Of a stretch of 64,000 bases of DNA, positions 50,428-59,683 are shown piece after piece. How positions within the stretch are numbered: the stretch's first letter is position 1; the number at the start of each line of letters is the position of its first letter. The DNA is from an uncultured Pseudomonadales bacterium (GTDB taxonomy: Bacteria > Pseudomonadota > Gammaproteobacteria > Pseudomonadales > Azotimanducaceae), in NCBI GenBank assembly GCA_958296405.1, contig OY282519.1, positions 3,518,132 to 3,582,131 of the forward strand, read 5' to 3'. The position numbers and the translations under genes are program-made. The notes below the pieces were generated by a model, which was given only the letters and a program-made list of their open reading frames with translations, did no database searches and had not been told where the DNA came from.

Positions 50428-53271
50428 TCACGGCGCCGTCCTGGTGGAAAGATTGGCCAAGTTGCCGGTGGGGCTCTCCAGCAGGCTCAACACGAATATC
50501 GGCTGGTCTGCCGTCACAGACAGACGCCACTTGCCGGCGCCGTCGCCGAGGCGGCCGGCCAAGGTGGCCTGCCCGGCTTCCAACTCCTGCGCGGCGAGCG
50601 TGCGGGAACGCGCTGGGCCCAGCGTCAAGCGCACCTCCCCGCCCGGCGCCGGCGCCCCGGCATCGTCAATGGCGGAGATGGTCACCCTAGCCGTGCCGGC
50701 GCCGCGGTTGATGAGACGCAAGCGGCTCCGCTGATCGCGGTTGCTGCCCGGATTGAACGTCGGCACGGTGTGCCGCCCGTCCGCGCGGCGGACGAAATCG
50801 GCCATGCTGGTGACGAACCCATCCTCGGTGCGCACGTAGGCGTGTCCCTGCACCGATTCCAGATTCGTCGTCAAGATGAGCCGCCAATCGCCAACGCCGG
50901 CGCCGAGGCCGCCGACGAGGCCCTTCTCCACATTGCCCTGCTCCAGATCCGTCGAGTTGAAGTGGGCCGTCTGCCATGGGCCGAGCGTGAGCTCGGCGGG
51001 GCCGAACACGCGCCCGGTGTCGTCTGCGGCCTGGATCGTCACAGTGCCCCGTTCACCAGTGCCATTGCTCACCCTGGCGAAGCCCTGCCGACCGGGGCTG
51101 GACGCCGGCAGAAACAGCGGGAACCACAAGGCGCCGTCAACGGCGTCGCCGGCGCCGAGCGAGGACAGGTTGGCGAGGTTGCCGGTGGGCGCCTCAAGCA
51201 GGTTCATCACTTGGATGGCACGGTCCGATGCCACCGTGAGCGACCATTTGCCGGTGCGGTCGCCGAAGCCGCGGCTCAACCCCTCGCCCCGCTCCAACTG
51301 GCGCGCCGTGAGCGTCCGCGCCGTGCCCGGCGACAGCGAGAGCCGCGCGGCGGCTGGCTGGAAACCTGCATCGTCCCGACCCATGATCCGCACGTTGGCC
51401 GCGCGGTCGCCTAGATTCACGAGGCGCAACTTGCTCACCTGCCGAGCGTTGCTGCCGGGGTTGAAGAACGGCACCGGATAAGTGTGCTCGGATTCGGTGG
51501 CGGCCTTTGGCACCACGTCATGCATGGTGGTGACGAAGCCATCCGCGGTGCGCACATACGCCAGCGCCTCGATGTTGAGGGACGTCGCAAGTTCCAAGCG
51601 CCAATCGCCTTGGCCCGACCCCACCCCTCGCGGGAGGCCCTTGGCGCGGTTGCCCAGCTCCAAGTCATCCGAGTTGAAATGGACGGTGCGCCCCGCACGG
51701 AGCGCCAAGGTGACGGGGCCGAACCGCTCGCCAGCGTCGTCGATGGCGGTGATCTGCACGTCGCCATCCCAATCCGAGTGATTAACGATGCGGGCGAAGC
51801 CGTGCCGACGCGGGTGCGAGGCTGACAGGAAGAGGGGAATGGCGCGGCCGGCGCAGGCATCATCCGGGGTGAGCCACGGACAGACTTTCGGGTGGAAATC
51901 TGCGAAGTTGCCGTACACGTCGCCGCCGCCGCACTGTTCCTCGCCACCGCCGGACAAGACGCCAACGAGGCGATCCCCCTCAAAGAGGGCCGAGCCGCTG
52001 CTGCCCGTCTCGGTCAGGCCCTCCACCCACTCCACTTCAATGGCGTTCAAGGTCACCTGCGGCGGGGCGGCATCAGAAAGCTCCGCATTGATGTTGCCTG
52101 TGGTCGCGCCAGCCGAGTACTTCTTGTAGTCCCCTCGCGGGTGGTGGATGCCAAAGACCGCGGTTCGGTGCGATAGCGGGGCGGAGCTCCAGCCCGAATA
52201 GGTGGCGCGGATCGGCACACGGTGGCCGAGCCGCAACAGCGTCGCATCCTGATCCACGGACGTGGCCAAGAGTTGGGCGCTGCCGGTCGTCGTCACACCG
52301 CGCTCCGCGGGCGCCGTGGAATTGCAGCTTGGGCGCTCAAAGAACCAAGTGGCGATGATGGAGCGCGCCGCCGCCGGCGTCGAGACGCAGTGGTTGGCCG
52401 TGAGCAGATACGGCGCAAAGTCCTCCAATTGGTTGTTCAACAAGGTGGCCGAGCAGAGCCCGGATCGCCCGTCCTGCTCGAACTCGATCCTCACCACGGC
52501 GTCTTGCAGCCCGTCCGGAATCCTGCTGATGCGGCATTGCACATCAAGCTGGCCCCGGCATTGCGCGGCGGGTGGAGGCGGAGAGCCGAGGCCGCGCGCA
52601 TGCCGATGGGAGACCTTGGGAAGGCGCAGCGAGAAGCCGGCGATGGCGGCGCGGGAGGGCAACATCACCTCGATGCCGATGGCATCGCCTTGGATCACCG
52701 GCGACCAAAGCGGCTCCATCGCTCCATCTGGCCGAATGTGGAAATCCCCTGCGGCGGTGACGCGGAAGGCCCGCTCCGGTTCCGCTGGGCGGAAGAAGCG
52801 AATCTCGCCCCGCGGCGGCAGCTGCGCCAACAGCGCCACCCGGATGGCTGCCGCGCCGGGCGAAGCGACGGTGAGGGAGGCGACCACGCCGCCGCCGGCC
52901 ACCGCCGTCCACTCAAAGCGCCTGGCCAAGTCCCCTTGGAAGCGCGCCGGCAGCGCGCGATGCAACCCGATGCGCGCTGGGCCACCCCTGGCTCGCGGTG
53001 CCTCGAGGCGGCCCGGCGCCGCCGCCGCGAGGGCAATGCGAAGCCCGGGCTCAACGGCCGCATAGTCCAGCCGCGTGCGGCGACCCTGCTCCGCCTGCGC
53101 CGCGGCCGGCGCCGCCGGCCGCACGGCGCTGCCTAGCTGCCGCTCTTGGGCGCCGGCCGCAGGGCAGATGGCCAGCGCAGCGAGCAACGTTGCCGCGCAC
53201 CGCCAAGGCACGCGCTTCACGCGCCGCTGCAGGTGGCCGCGAACGGCGTTTCTGCACAGGGAACGCAGCAT
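50428..53271 (-). CDS. secreted trypsin-like serine protease with repeated C-terminal domains
   Basis: A 947-residue exported protein. A signal region (RVKRVPWRCAATLLAALAIC) leads to a ~200-residue N-terminal region, then a lysyl-endopeptidase-like chymotrypsin fold: His in YLLTANHCVS, Asp in SVDQDATLLRLG and Ser in ETGSSGSALFEGDRLVGVLS, so the triad is complete. The last ~430 residues are two copies of a two-part unit, each part about 105 residues. Part A has HPRRHGFARIVN or SPGRQGFARVSN and ends in AYVRTxDGFVT. Part B starts NPGSN and ends EAPTGNLANLS or ESPTGNLANLS. Start ATG 53271 follows GGAGGGG. It is probably an extracellular degradative enzyme with beta-rich binding domains. Confidence 0.86.
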   Translation of the reverse strand: MLRSLCRNAVRGHLQRRVKRVPWRCAATLLAALAICPAAGAQERQLGSAVRPAAPAAAQAEQGRRTRLDYAAVEPGLRIALAAAAPGRLEAPRARGGPARIGLHRALPARFQGDLARRFEWTAVAGGGVVASLTVASPGAAAIRVALLAQLPPRGEIRFFRPAEPERAFRVTAAGDFHIRPDGAMEPLWSPVIQGDAIGIEVMLPSRAAIAGFSLRLPKVSHRHARGLGSPPPPAAQCRGQLDVQCRISRIPDGLQDAVVRIEFEQDGRSGLCSATLLNNQLEDFAPYLLTANHCVSTPAAARSIIATWFFERPSCNSTAPAERGVTTTGSAQLLATSVDQDATLLRLGHRVPIRATYSGWSSAPLSHRTAVFGIHHPRGDYKKYSAGATTGNINAELSDAAPPQVTLNAIEVEWVEGLTETGSSGSALFEGDRLVGVLSGGGEEQCGGGDVYGNFADFHPKVCPWLTPDDACAGRAIPLFLSASHPRRHGFARIVNHSDWDGDVQITAIDDAGERFGPVTLALRAGRTVHFNSDDLELGNRAKGLPRGVGSGQGDWRLELATSLNIEALAYVRTADGFVTTMHDVVPKAATESEHTYPVPFFNPGSNARQVSKLRLVNLGDRAANVRIMGRDDAGFQPAAARLSLSPGTARTLTARQLERGEGLSRGFGDRTGKWSLTVASDRAIQVMNLLEAPTGNLANLSSLGAGDAVDGALWFPLFLPASSPGRQGFARVSNGTGERGTVTIQAADDTGRVFGPAELTLGPWQTAHFNSTDLEQGNVEKGLVGGLGAGVGDWRLILTTNLESVQGHAYVRTEDGFVTSMADFVRRADGRHTVPTFNPGSNRDQRSRLRLINRGAGTARVTISAIDDAGAPAPGGEVRLTLGPARSRTLAAQELEAGQATLAGRLGDGAGKWRLSVTADQPIFVLSLLESPTGNLANLSTRTAP

Positions 53272-53603
53272 GTCACCCCTCCGCTGAGCGATGCGGCTGA
53301 CTCTACACCAGCAAACCGCGCCGGCAAAAGCCGCAGCGCCGAGCATCAAGGCGGCAGCGCTCCGCCCAAACGCCGGGAGCGCCAAGCCACACCGCGCTGG
53401 GCACTTCACCGGCAAACGCGGCTAGCCGACCTTTGGCGTCCACTCCGCCGCGTCTTCAGAAGGCGCGTCAAGCTGCGTGCCGGCGATGCGCTCAAAACGG
53501 GCGCAAACGCATGGCGGCGGCGATGTTCCGATGCGCCGCCGAGCCAGCCAAGCTGCGTGTTCACGAGATTGCGCTCCCCATGCCGCGGCCGCGGGTGCGC
53601 CAA
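53272..53603. other. intergenic stretch, no gene supported
   Basis: This stretch lies upstream of the protease gene and downstream of the metallophosphoesterase gene. Open frames here are Arg- and Ala-rich and do not look like proteins. No clear hairpin or promoter pair was noticed. Confidence 0.5.
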
Positions 53604-54380
53604 CTAGAGGAAGCCCACGGCGCGTGGCGCCTCGGCCTCCCTCGCATCCACCAGCCGCCGCGACACTGCGACGCCCTGTTGCGGACACAGCGTCGCGATG
53701 GCCACATGGCCGCCAGGATCGCTCGCGTAGCCGGCGACGGGCGAACCCGGGTAAAACGCGGTGGTTGGCCCCTCGCTCATGTCCGACCACACATGCACAT
53801 GGCCCAAGGCCAAGTAATCGAACCCGGAATCGCGGATTTCGCGCCGGGTGATTTGTGAGGAGCCAATGCCGGCGCGTTCCTCCACCACCAAGCCGTGCGC
53901 CAAGCCGATGTTCCAGACGCCTTGGCGGCGCGCGGGGGCGCCGTCAAGCGGTTCGTTCTCTGGCGTGTGCGCCTCCATCGCCCGGCCCCAAGCGGTGACG
54001 CCAAGTTCGGGAAAGTCGATGCTCGCCCCGGCGACATCGAGCAGCAGATGCACATGGTTGGCCGTGCTCCGGGCCACGATTCTGCGCCACACCGATTGCG
54101 CGTCATGCACGTCGTGGTTCCCCGGCAGCGCGATGACGGGGCAGGCGACGCGGGCGAGCTGCGCCGCCACGAAGGTGAAGTCCTCCTCGCGCACCCGATT
54201 GTTGTCGAATAGGTCGCCAGCGATGAGCAACAGATCCGCCGCCTCGTCCAAGGCGACATCCACCACCGCCGCGAACGCCCGTTCCGCCGGATTGCGGAAG
54301 CCGCCCGGCGCTTCACTGCTGAAGCGACCATCGAGGTGGACGTCCGACGTGTGGACGAGCTTGACGCGGCGCGGCGGCAT
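53604..54380 (-). CDS. SbcD-like metallophosphoesterase, stand-alone
   Basis: A 258-residue calcineurin-type phosphoesterase with full motifs: LVHTSDVHLDGRFSS, LLIAGDLFDNNRV, IALPGNHDVHDA, LAHGLVVE and YLALGHVHVW. It has the size and pattern of short DNA-repair exonuclease relatives and lacks the long C-terminal cap of SbcD. No SbcC partner gene is adjacent. Its substrate could be DNA or a nucleotide or phospholipid phosphoester. It is not closely similar to the YhaO-like protein at 9937. Confidence 0.82.
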   Translation of the reverse strand: MPPRRVKLVHTSDVHLDGRFSSEAPGGFRNPAERAFAAVVDVALDEAADLLLIAGDLFDNNRVREEDFTFVAAQLARVACPVIALPGNHDVHDAQSVWRRIVARSTANHVHLLLDVAGASIDFPELGVTAWGRAMEAHTPENEPLDGAPARRQGVWNIGLAHGLVVEERAGIGSSQITRREIRDSGFDYLALGHVHVWSDMSEGPTTAFYPGSPVAGYASDPGGHVAIATLCPQQGVAVSRRLVDAREAEAPRAVGFL

Positions 54381-54492
54381 GGGTGGGCATGTTAACCCGA
54401 CTTGCGCCCGCTACGGCCCCTGCCTCGCCCCCCGGCCAACCCGCTCGGGCCGGCAGTGGGCGGCGGGTTGGCAGCGAGATTGCGGCCCGGCC

Positions 54493-54939
54493 TTACCCCG
54501 TGTCCGCCATCTGGGCGACGCGCGCTTCGATGTCTTCTGGCGTGAGCTGCTCCACCACCGCGCAAATCGTCCAGCGGTTGCCGCCGACATCGCGCACCGT
54601 GCCAGAGCGGTAGCCGTAGAACTGATCCACCGGCTCGGCGAGCGACACGGCGCCGGCATCGAGCGCTCGCTGAAACGTCGCGTCCACCGCCGCCGCGTCA
54701 TCCACATAGAACGACAGCGAGGCCGGCATCGGCTTATCGCCCGCCATTGGGTCGCCGATCATCACCACCGAATCGCCAATGCGGATCTCTGCGTGGGCGA
54801 TGGAGCCGTCGGGATTGTCGTGGCGTTCGGTGAGGACGCCGCCGAACGCCCGGGCAACGAACTCAAGCACCGCCGCCGCGTTGGGCACGCTGGCGCCCGG
54901 CGTGATGACATGATGGCCTTCGGGACGCGGAAAAGACAT
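54493..54939 (-). CDS. PhnB-like VOC family protein
   Basis: A 148-residue protein of the glyoxalase-like PhnB group: HHVITPGASVPNAAAVLEFV, a Phe-Gly-Gly, AHAEIRIGDSVVMIGDP and SFYVDDAAAVDATFQRALDA, then FYGYRSGTVRDVGGNRWTI. This last block is the usual end of PhnB/YdcS-type VOC proteins. The metal ligands of true glyoxalases are only partly kept. No function can be given beyond the family. Confidence 0.82.
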   Translation of the reverse strand: MSFPRPEGHHVITPGASVPNAAAVLEFVARAFGGVLTERHDNPDGSIAHAEIRIGDSVVMIGDPMAGDKPMPASLSFYVDDAAAVDATFQRALDAGAVSLAEPVDQFYGYRSGTVRDVGGNRWTICAVVEQLTPEDIEARVAQMADTG

Positions 54940-55039
54940 TGCTGCCTCCTAATCTGCGCTGTTGCGCAACCGCGGCTACCGTAACACGGCGACGGGTTAG
55001 GCCGGCGTGGCCGCTTGGAGCGGCTTGGCGAGCGGCGGT

Positions 55040-55306
55040 TCAAGCGAAGCGCTTGGCGGCGCGAGCGCGGGCCTTGGCCGCCTCCGTCTGCCGGTCTTTC
55101 ACCGGCGCCGCGGTGACGAGGCCGGCGAGCAATCGCTGCGCCGCTGCCGACACTTCCCGCACGCCAAGATCGAAGGCCGCCGCGTTCGCCTTGGACGGGC
55201 GATTGAAGCCGCTCAGCTTGCGGACGAACTGCAGCGCTGCGGCATGGACTTCCACTTCGGTGGCCGGCGGCTCAAAGTTGTAGAGCGTGCGGATGTTGCG
55301 GCACAT
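55040..55306 (-). CDS. DUF2277 family protein
   Basis: An 88-residue protein with the unmistakable family start MCRNIRTLYNFEPPATEVEV, then HAAALQFVRKLSGFNRPSKA and a basic C-terminus (AKARARAAKRF). The family is conserved in many proteobacteria and actinobacteria; its function is unknown. ATG 55306 gives exactly the family N-terminus. It diverges from the porin gene. Confidence 0.9.
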   Translation of the reverse strand: MCRNIRTLYNFEPPATEVEVHAAALQFVRKLSGFNRPSKANAAAFDLGVREVSAAAQRLLAGLVTAAPVKDRQTEAAKARARAAKRFA

Positions 55307-55538
55307 CGTGGATCTTCGCTCCCGGCTGCCCCTTGCGGCGGCCATGATGCGCAATGCGCAGCGGACGGTAAACCCCAAGGCGCGCCCGCGGCTCGGATGG
55401 CGTTTGACGCCGCGGCCGCCGACCGCGGCAGCTTGCCATGACGCGAACCCCCTGCAGGCATCCGCTCGCTCACGCACAGCGGTGGAACGAAGTAAGATAT
55501 GCTGCGATGAAGCGGTGCCATGCGTTTGGGAGGTCGTC

Positions 55539-56744
55539 TTGAACGTCGCAACCTTCTTGCCAGTCTGCGCCCGCCTGACCGGCCTCGCCGCAGCGTTGGG
55601 CGCAGCGACCGCCGGCGCGTCGGAACTTGCCCAAGCCGTTGCCCAAGGCAGTGTGGATTTGAGCCTGCGCTACCGCTTGGAGCGGGTGAATCAAGACGGC
55701 TTCGACGAACGCGCCACCGCCTCCACCGCGAAGGCCCGGTTCACTTGGGCGTCGGGAGACTTCGGCCACACCAGCTTCGGCATCGAAGCGGACTACGCCT
55801 TCGTGGTCGCCATTGAAGACTTCAACTCCACCGACAACGGCAAAACCGAGTTTCCCATCGTCGCAGACCCGCAAGGGTTCGACCTCAACCAAGCCTTTGT
55901 GCGCCATCAGCGCGGCGGCGCCACGATCACCGCTGGCCGACAGCGCATCCTGCACGGCTCGCAGCGCTTTCTCGGCGGCGTCGCATGGCGGCAAAACGAG
56001 CAAACCTACGACGCCTTGCGGATGCAGTTTGAGCGCGGGCGCGCTGCCATCGATTACAGCTACATCCACAACGTCAACCGCATCTTCGGGCCGGGCGACG
56101 GCGCGCAGCCTGGGGACTGGTACGGCGACACCCACGCCATCTACGGCACGGTGCAGCCAGCCGAAGGCCAGACGCTGGCCGGCTTCGCCTATTTCATCGA
56201 CCTGACGAACGACAACGGCCCACCCAATTCCAACCGCAGCTACGGCATCGATTACACGGGAGCGTTCGGGCCGCTGACGCTCACCGCATCGGTGGCGCGG
56301 CAAGCTGATTGGGCGGACAGCCCACTTTCCTATGACGCCACCTACTACATGGCGCAAGGCGCTTGGCAACTGCCGGCGGCGACGTTCACGGTGGGCTACG
56401 AGGTGCTCGGCAGCGACGACGGACAGGCCGGTTTCCGCATGCCGCTCGCCACCCTGCACAAGTTCCAAGGCTGGACCGACCGCTTTCTCGGCACCCCCGC
56501 CAACGGCGTTCGGGACGCCTACTTCACATTGGGCGGCAAGGTGCGGGACGTCAACGTCTTAGCCGCATGGCACCGCTTCAGCGCCGACGAAGGCGGCATG
56601 GACTATGGCGACGAGATCGGCTTTTCCGCGGTGTGGGCGCCGAACGACCACTTGGATTTGCAGTTCAAGGCTGCGCAGTACAGCGCCGACGAGTTCGCCC
56701 GCGACATCACCAAGTTCTGGTTGATGGCAACCGTCAAGTTCTAG
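55539..56744 (+). CDS. outer-membrane beta-barrel porin (alginate-export-like)
   Basis: A 401-residue protein with a signal peptide (LTGLAAALGAATAGASELAQ) followed by amphipathic strands: VDLSLRYRLERVNQDGFDE, WASGDFGHTSFGIEADYAF, FDLNQAFVRHQRGGATITAG and the C-terminal strand KFWLMATVKF, ending in Phe as barrel proteins do. The GRQRI-GSQRFLGGVAWRQNE part resembles AlgE-like alginate export porins, but the substrate may differ. The TTG start at 55539 follows GGGAGG and gives a proper signal peptide. It converges with pnuC 15 bp away. Confidence 0.8.
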   Translation: MNVATFLPVCARLTGLAAALGAATAGASELAQAVAQGSVDLSLRYRLERVNQDGFDERATASTAKARFTWASGDFGHTSFGIEADYAFVVAIEDFNSTDNGKTEFPIVADPQGFDLNQAFVRHQRGGATITAGRQRILHGSQRFLGGVAWRQNEQTYDALRMQFERGRAAIDYSYIHNVNRIFGPGDGAQPGDWYGDTHAIYGTVQPAEGQTLAGFAYFIDLTNDNGPPNSNRSYGIDYTGAFGPLTLTASVARQADWADSPLSYDATYYMAQGAWQLPAATFTVGYEVLGSDDGQAGFRMPLATLHKFQGWTDRFLGTPANGVRDAYFTLGGKVRDVNVLAAWHRFSADEGGMDYGDEIGFSAVWAPNDHLDLQFKAAQYSADEFARDITKFWLMATVKF

Positions 56745-56759
56745 ACGGGCGCGCCTCTT

Positions 56760-57380
56760 TCAACGCGCGTCGGTTGCCGCCGCCGCGCGCTGCGCCATGG
56801 AACGAGACCACTCCCGGTAGCCCAGCACCGCGAGGCCCAAGTAGATGACGTAGAGCACTGCGTACAGCGCCAACTCCTGCGCGAAGTACACAGCCACGGA
56901 AATCACATTCACCACGAACCAGATGATCCAGTTCTCGATCTTCTTGCGCGCCGTCAGCCAGAAGGCCGCCAAGCTGAGGGCCAGTATGGCGCTGTCCCAC
57001 AGCGGAAACGCGGCGTCCGTTTGCGTGTGGAACCATGCGCCGAGGCCGGCCGCGCCGACCGCGCACAGCGCCATGACCGCCGCCAGCGCGCGCCGGCTGG
57101 CCCGCGTCACCGGCAGCTCGTCGCGGGCATCGCCGCCGAACAGCCAGTGGTACCAGCCATAGAGGTTGAGGGTGAGGAAGCCGACGAGATGCAGCAGGAG
57201 GTTGGCGTAGAGGCGCGCCTCCCACAGCACGGTGATGGAGACCAGCACATACACCACGCCCACAGGCCAAGCGAGGGCGTTCTCGCGCACAAGGAACCAC
57301 ACCGCGAGCGTGCCGAGGGCCAAGCCCGCCCACTCGTCAGCGACGAGCCAGCCGTGCCAGACGGCGCTTGCGGCCTCCAC
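56760..57380 (-). CDS. pnuC: nicotinamide riboside/mononucleotide transporter PnuC family
   Basis: A 206-residue membrane protein with about seven helices and the PnuC motif set: WPVGVVYVLVSITVLWEARL, YANLLLHLVGFLTLNLYGWY-H-W, SAILALSLAAFWLTARKKIE and ENWIIWFVVNVISVAVYF. Aromatic residues line the vitamin channel. It moves nicotinamide riboside inward by facilitated diffusion, trapped by phosphorylation. No NadR gene is seen. The gene converges with the porin gene. Confidence 0.87.
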   Translation of the reverse strand: MEAASAVWHGWLVADEWAGLALGTLAVWFLVRENALAWPVGVVYVLVSITVLWEARLYANLLLHLVGFLTLNLYGWYHWLFGGDARDELPVTRASRRALAAVMALCAVGAAGLGAWFHTQTDAAFPLWDSAILALSLAAFWLTARKKIENWIIWFVVNVISVAVYFAQELALYAVLYVIYLGLAVLGYREWSRSMAQRAAAATDAR

Positions 57381-57512
57381 CGATCGCCCCGCTAACGGGG
57401 GCTGCGGCCCAAGGGCACGGCCTCAGCTCGCCCGCGCGCCGCGGCCAAGCCGCGCCGGGCGCCGGCGTTGCCGAACGACGGCAGTTGGGGCTGGCTCATG
57501 CCGGTCACGGCG

Positions 57513-58676
57513 TCAATCTGGCAAGCCGAGCACGCGCTTCGCGATGATGTTGAGCTGCACTTCGTTGCTGCCGCCGGCGATGGAACGCGCCTTGCCGGCG
57601 AGCCATGCGCGGGTCATGTCCGCGATGCTGGGATCAACCGATGCGTCCTCGCCGGCCACGCCCCGGGTGCCCAAGATCGACACCTGCAGCTCGCTGCGCC
57701 GTTTGGCGAGGCTGGCGCCGTAGTACTTGAAGATCGAGGTGGCGGCGCCGGGCGTGCCGGCTGCGGATTCCTCTGCGACGCGGCGCTGCGTCAGCCGGAA
57801 GGCATGGGTGTCCATCCGCTGGCGGGCCACGTCGTCGCGCAGCCACGGATCGCTGATGCGGCCTTGGCGTTCGCCCACATGCGCCTTCGCCAGTTCCGCC
57901 GGGTCTGGCCCGACCTCGCGGTTGCCGCCGGCCATCAGCGCGCCGATGCCGGAACGTTCGTGCTGCAGCAGGCGCTTCGCCACCGTCCAGCCCTTGTTCA
58001 AGCCGCCGATCAGGTCATCCTTGCGGGCGACGGCGGCGTCGAGGAACGTCTCGCAGAAGGGCGATGCCCCGGAGATGAGCCGGATGGGCTTCACCGTGAC
58101 GCCGCTCTGGTGCATGGAGAAGAGCACGAAGCTGATGCCTTGATGCTTCGGCGCTTCCGCATCCGTGCGCACCAGACAGAAGATCCAATCCGCGAACTGC
58201 GCGCCGGTCGTCCAGATCTTCTGGCCGTCGATGACGAAATGGTCGCCCTTGTCCGTGGCGCGGGTGCGCAGGCTGGCAAGGTCGGAACCGGCGCTCGGCT
58301 CCGAGTAGCCCTGGCACCACCACACCTCGCCGCGCGCGATCTTGGGCAGATGCCGCGCCTTCTGCTCTGCGGTGCCGAACTCCAACAGGGTCGGCCCGAT
58401 CATCGCGGTGCCCATGCCGGCCACCGGCGCTGGCGCTTGGATGCGGCGCATCTCTTCCAGCAAGATGAGGTGCTCCTCGCGTTCGAGGCCAGCGCCGCCG
58501 TACTCCGCTGGCCATGCCGGCACCGTGAAGCCGCGTTCCGCCGCGCGTTCGAGCCATAAGCGTTGATCCGCCGTCATCGGCGCCTTGGTGCCGCCACCGG
58601 GCGCCTCGCCGGGGCCGCGGCAGCCGTCCGGGCAGTTCGCTTCCAGCCAAGCGCGGGTTTCTGTGCGGAAGCTCAT
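57513..58676 (-). CDS. acyl-CoA dehydrogenase
   Basis: A 387-residue acyl-CoA dehydrogenase. The N-terminal helical domain starts MSFRTETRAWLEANCP; TVPAWPAEYGGAGLEREEH follows. The FAD-binding block is WWCQGYSEPSAGSDLASLRT and GDHFVIDGQKIWTTGAQFAD. The C-terminal helix domain ends with ARSIAGGSNEVQLNIIAKRV then LGLPD, the usual FAD-contacting end. It oxidises an acyl-CoA and passes electrons to electron transfer flavoprotein. ATG 58676 overlaps the stop of the TauD gene (ATGA), so the two are translationally coupled. The substrate may be a branched or unusual acyl chain. Confidence 0.9.
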   Translation of the reverse strand: MSFRTETRAWLEANCPDGCRGPGEAPGGGTKAPMTADQRLWLERAAERGFTVPAWPAEYGGAGLEREEHLILLEEMRRIQAPAPVAGMGTAMIGPTLLEFGTAEQKARHLPKIARGEVWWCQGYSEPSAGSDLASLRTRATDKGDHFVIDGQKIWTTGAQFADWIFCLVRTDAEAPKHQGISFVLFSMHQSGVTVKPIRLISGASPFCETFLDAAVARKDDLIGGLNKGWTVAKRLLQHERSGIGALMAGGNREVGPDPAELAKAHVGERQGRISDPWLRDDVARQRMDTHAFRLTQRRVAEESAAGTPGAATSIFKYYGASLAKRRSELQVSILGTRGVAGEDASVDPSIADMTRAWLAGKARSIAGGSNEVQLNIIAKRVLGLPD

Positions 58677-59578
58677 GCCGCTGCCAACTCGGTGGCCACG
58701 TCGCCATCGACGCGGGTGTGGCACATCACGCGGCGCTCCGAGGGGTGCCACGGGCGGCTGCGGTGCAGCACCCGGCGGTTGTCCCAGATCACCGTGTCGC
58801 CGGGTTGCCAGCGGTGGGCGAGGACCCGCGGCGGGCGGCACGCGAAGTCCATGAGATCGGCGAGCAGCTCCGCGGACTCCTCTGCGGCAAGGCCGGGGAT
58901 GCCACAGGCGTGGCGGCCAATGAACAAGGCGCGCCGCCCGGTGACCGGATGCGTCTTCACCAGCGGCCGCAGCGGCGGCTTGCCGTCGGCTTGGCCGTCC
59001 GGGCCAGGGTCGGCATTGGCTGTGTCGGTGCCGCCCGGCGCCACGGCCCGGAGCTGGACGAGGGCATCCTTCACCTCTTCGGCGGCCTGCCCCATGCGCG
59101 CCTGCGACTGCCGCAACGAGTGATGGGCGCACAAGCCATCGATGCGGGCGCGCAGCGCCGGCGCGAGCGCATCGTACGCGGCGGCCATGTCCGCCCACTC
59201 CGTCTCGCCGCCGCGCTCCGGCACTTTGCTGGCGGAGAGGATGGACGCCTTCGCAGAGAGCCGCCGAAAGGAGCTGTCCGTATGCCAATCCTCATTGCCG
59301 CGCAACAGCCGCATCACCGGATCGTCCGGTTCGCGCAGGGCGCCGTCTGCGCGCTCGTTGCCGAGGGGCTGCGCCGCGATGGACAACTCGCCGAAGCGCC
59401 GCCCGAAATCCATCTTCTCGGCCACGCTCAGCCACTGGCCCGGAAGGATGAGCACGGCGCGGTTGCTGAAGGCCGTCTCCACGCGCCGCCATTGCGCCTC
59501 CGTGAGGTCCGGCAGGCGCGCGCCGGTGACGACGGCGCCGAGCGTCGCCGGCGTGTGTTCGACGCTGAGTTCAGCCAT
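58673..59578 (-). CDS. TauD/TfdA-family Fe(II)/2-oxoglutarate dioxygenase
   Basis: A 301-residue TauD-like enzyme. The iron ligands are His99 and Asp101 in EDWHTDSSF and the distal His in RVLHRSRPW; the 2-oxoglutarate-binding Arg follows in SERRVMCHTRVDG. The ends HTPATLGAVVTGARLPDL and WQPGDTVIWDNRRV are as in TauD/TfdA. It hydroxylates a small organic acid, ether or sulfonate with O2, making succinate and CO2. It is the first gene of a two-gene unit with the acyl-CoA dehydrogenase and diverges from the MaoC pair at 59684, suggesting one pathway. Confidence 0.9.
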   Translation of the reverse strand: MAELSVEHTPATLGAVVTGARLPDLTEAQWRRVETAFSNRAVLILPGQWLSVAEKMDFGRRFGELSIAAQPLGNERADGALREPDDPVMRLLRGNEDWHTDSSFRRLSAKASILSASKVPERGGETEWADMAAAYDALAPALRARIDGLCAHHSLRQSQARMGQAAEEVKDALVQLRAVAPGGTDTANADPGPDGQADGKPPLRPLVKTHPVTGRRALFIGRHACGIPGLAAEESAELLADLMDFACRPPRVLAHRWQPGDTVIWDNRRVLHRSRPWHPSERRVMCHTRVDGDVATELAAA

Positions 59579-59683
59579 GTGCTGCGTTCCTCCGAGGACT
59601 TCGCAAGGCCTTTAGTATTGAACAAGCGGGCGTTCAAGGCCAACATAGCCGTTTGCGACGGCAACCTTCAACCGGGGAGCAGC

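Noticed and set aside
53604-54380. Second SbcD-like protein as a duplicate of the YhaO-like gene.
   Set aside because: Motifs are shared only at the family level; length, C-terminus and context differ.
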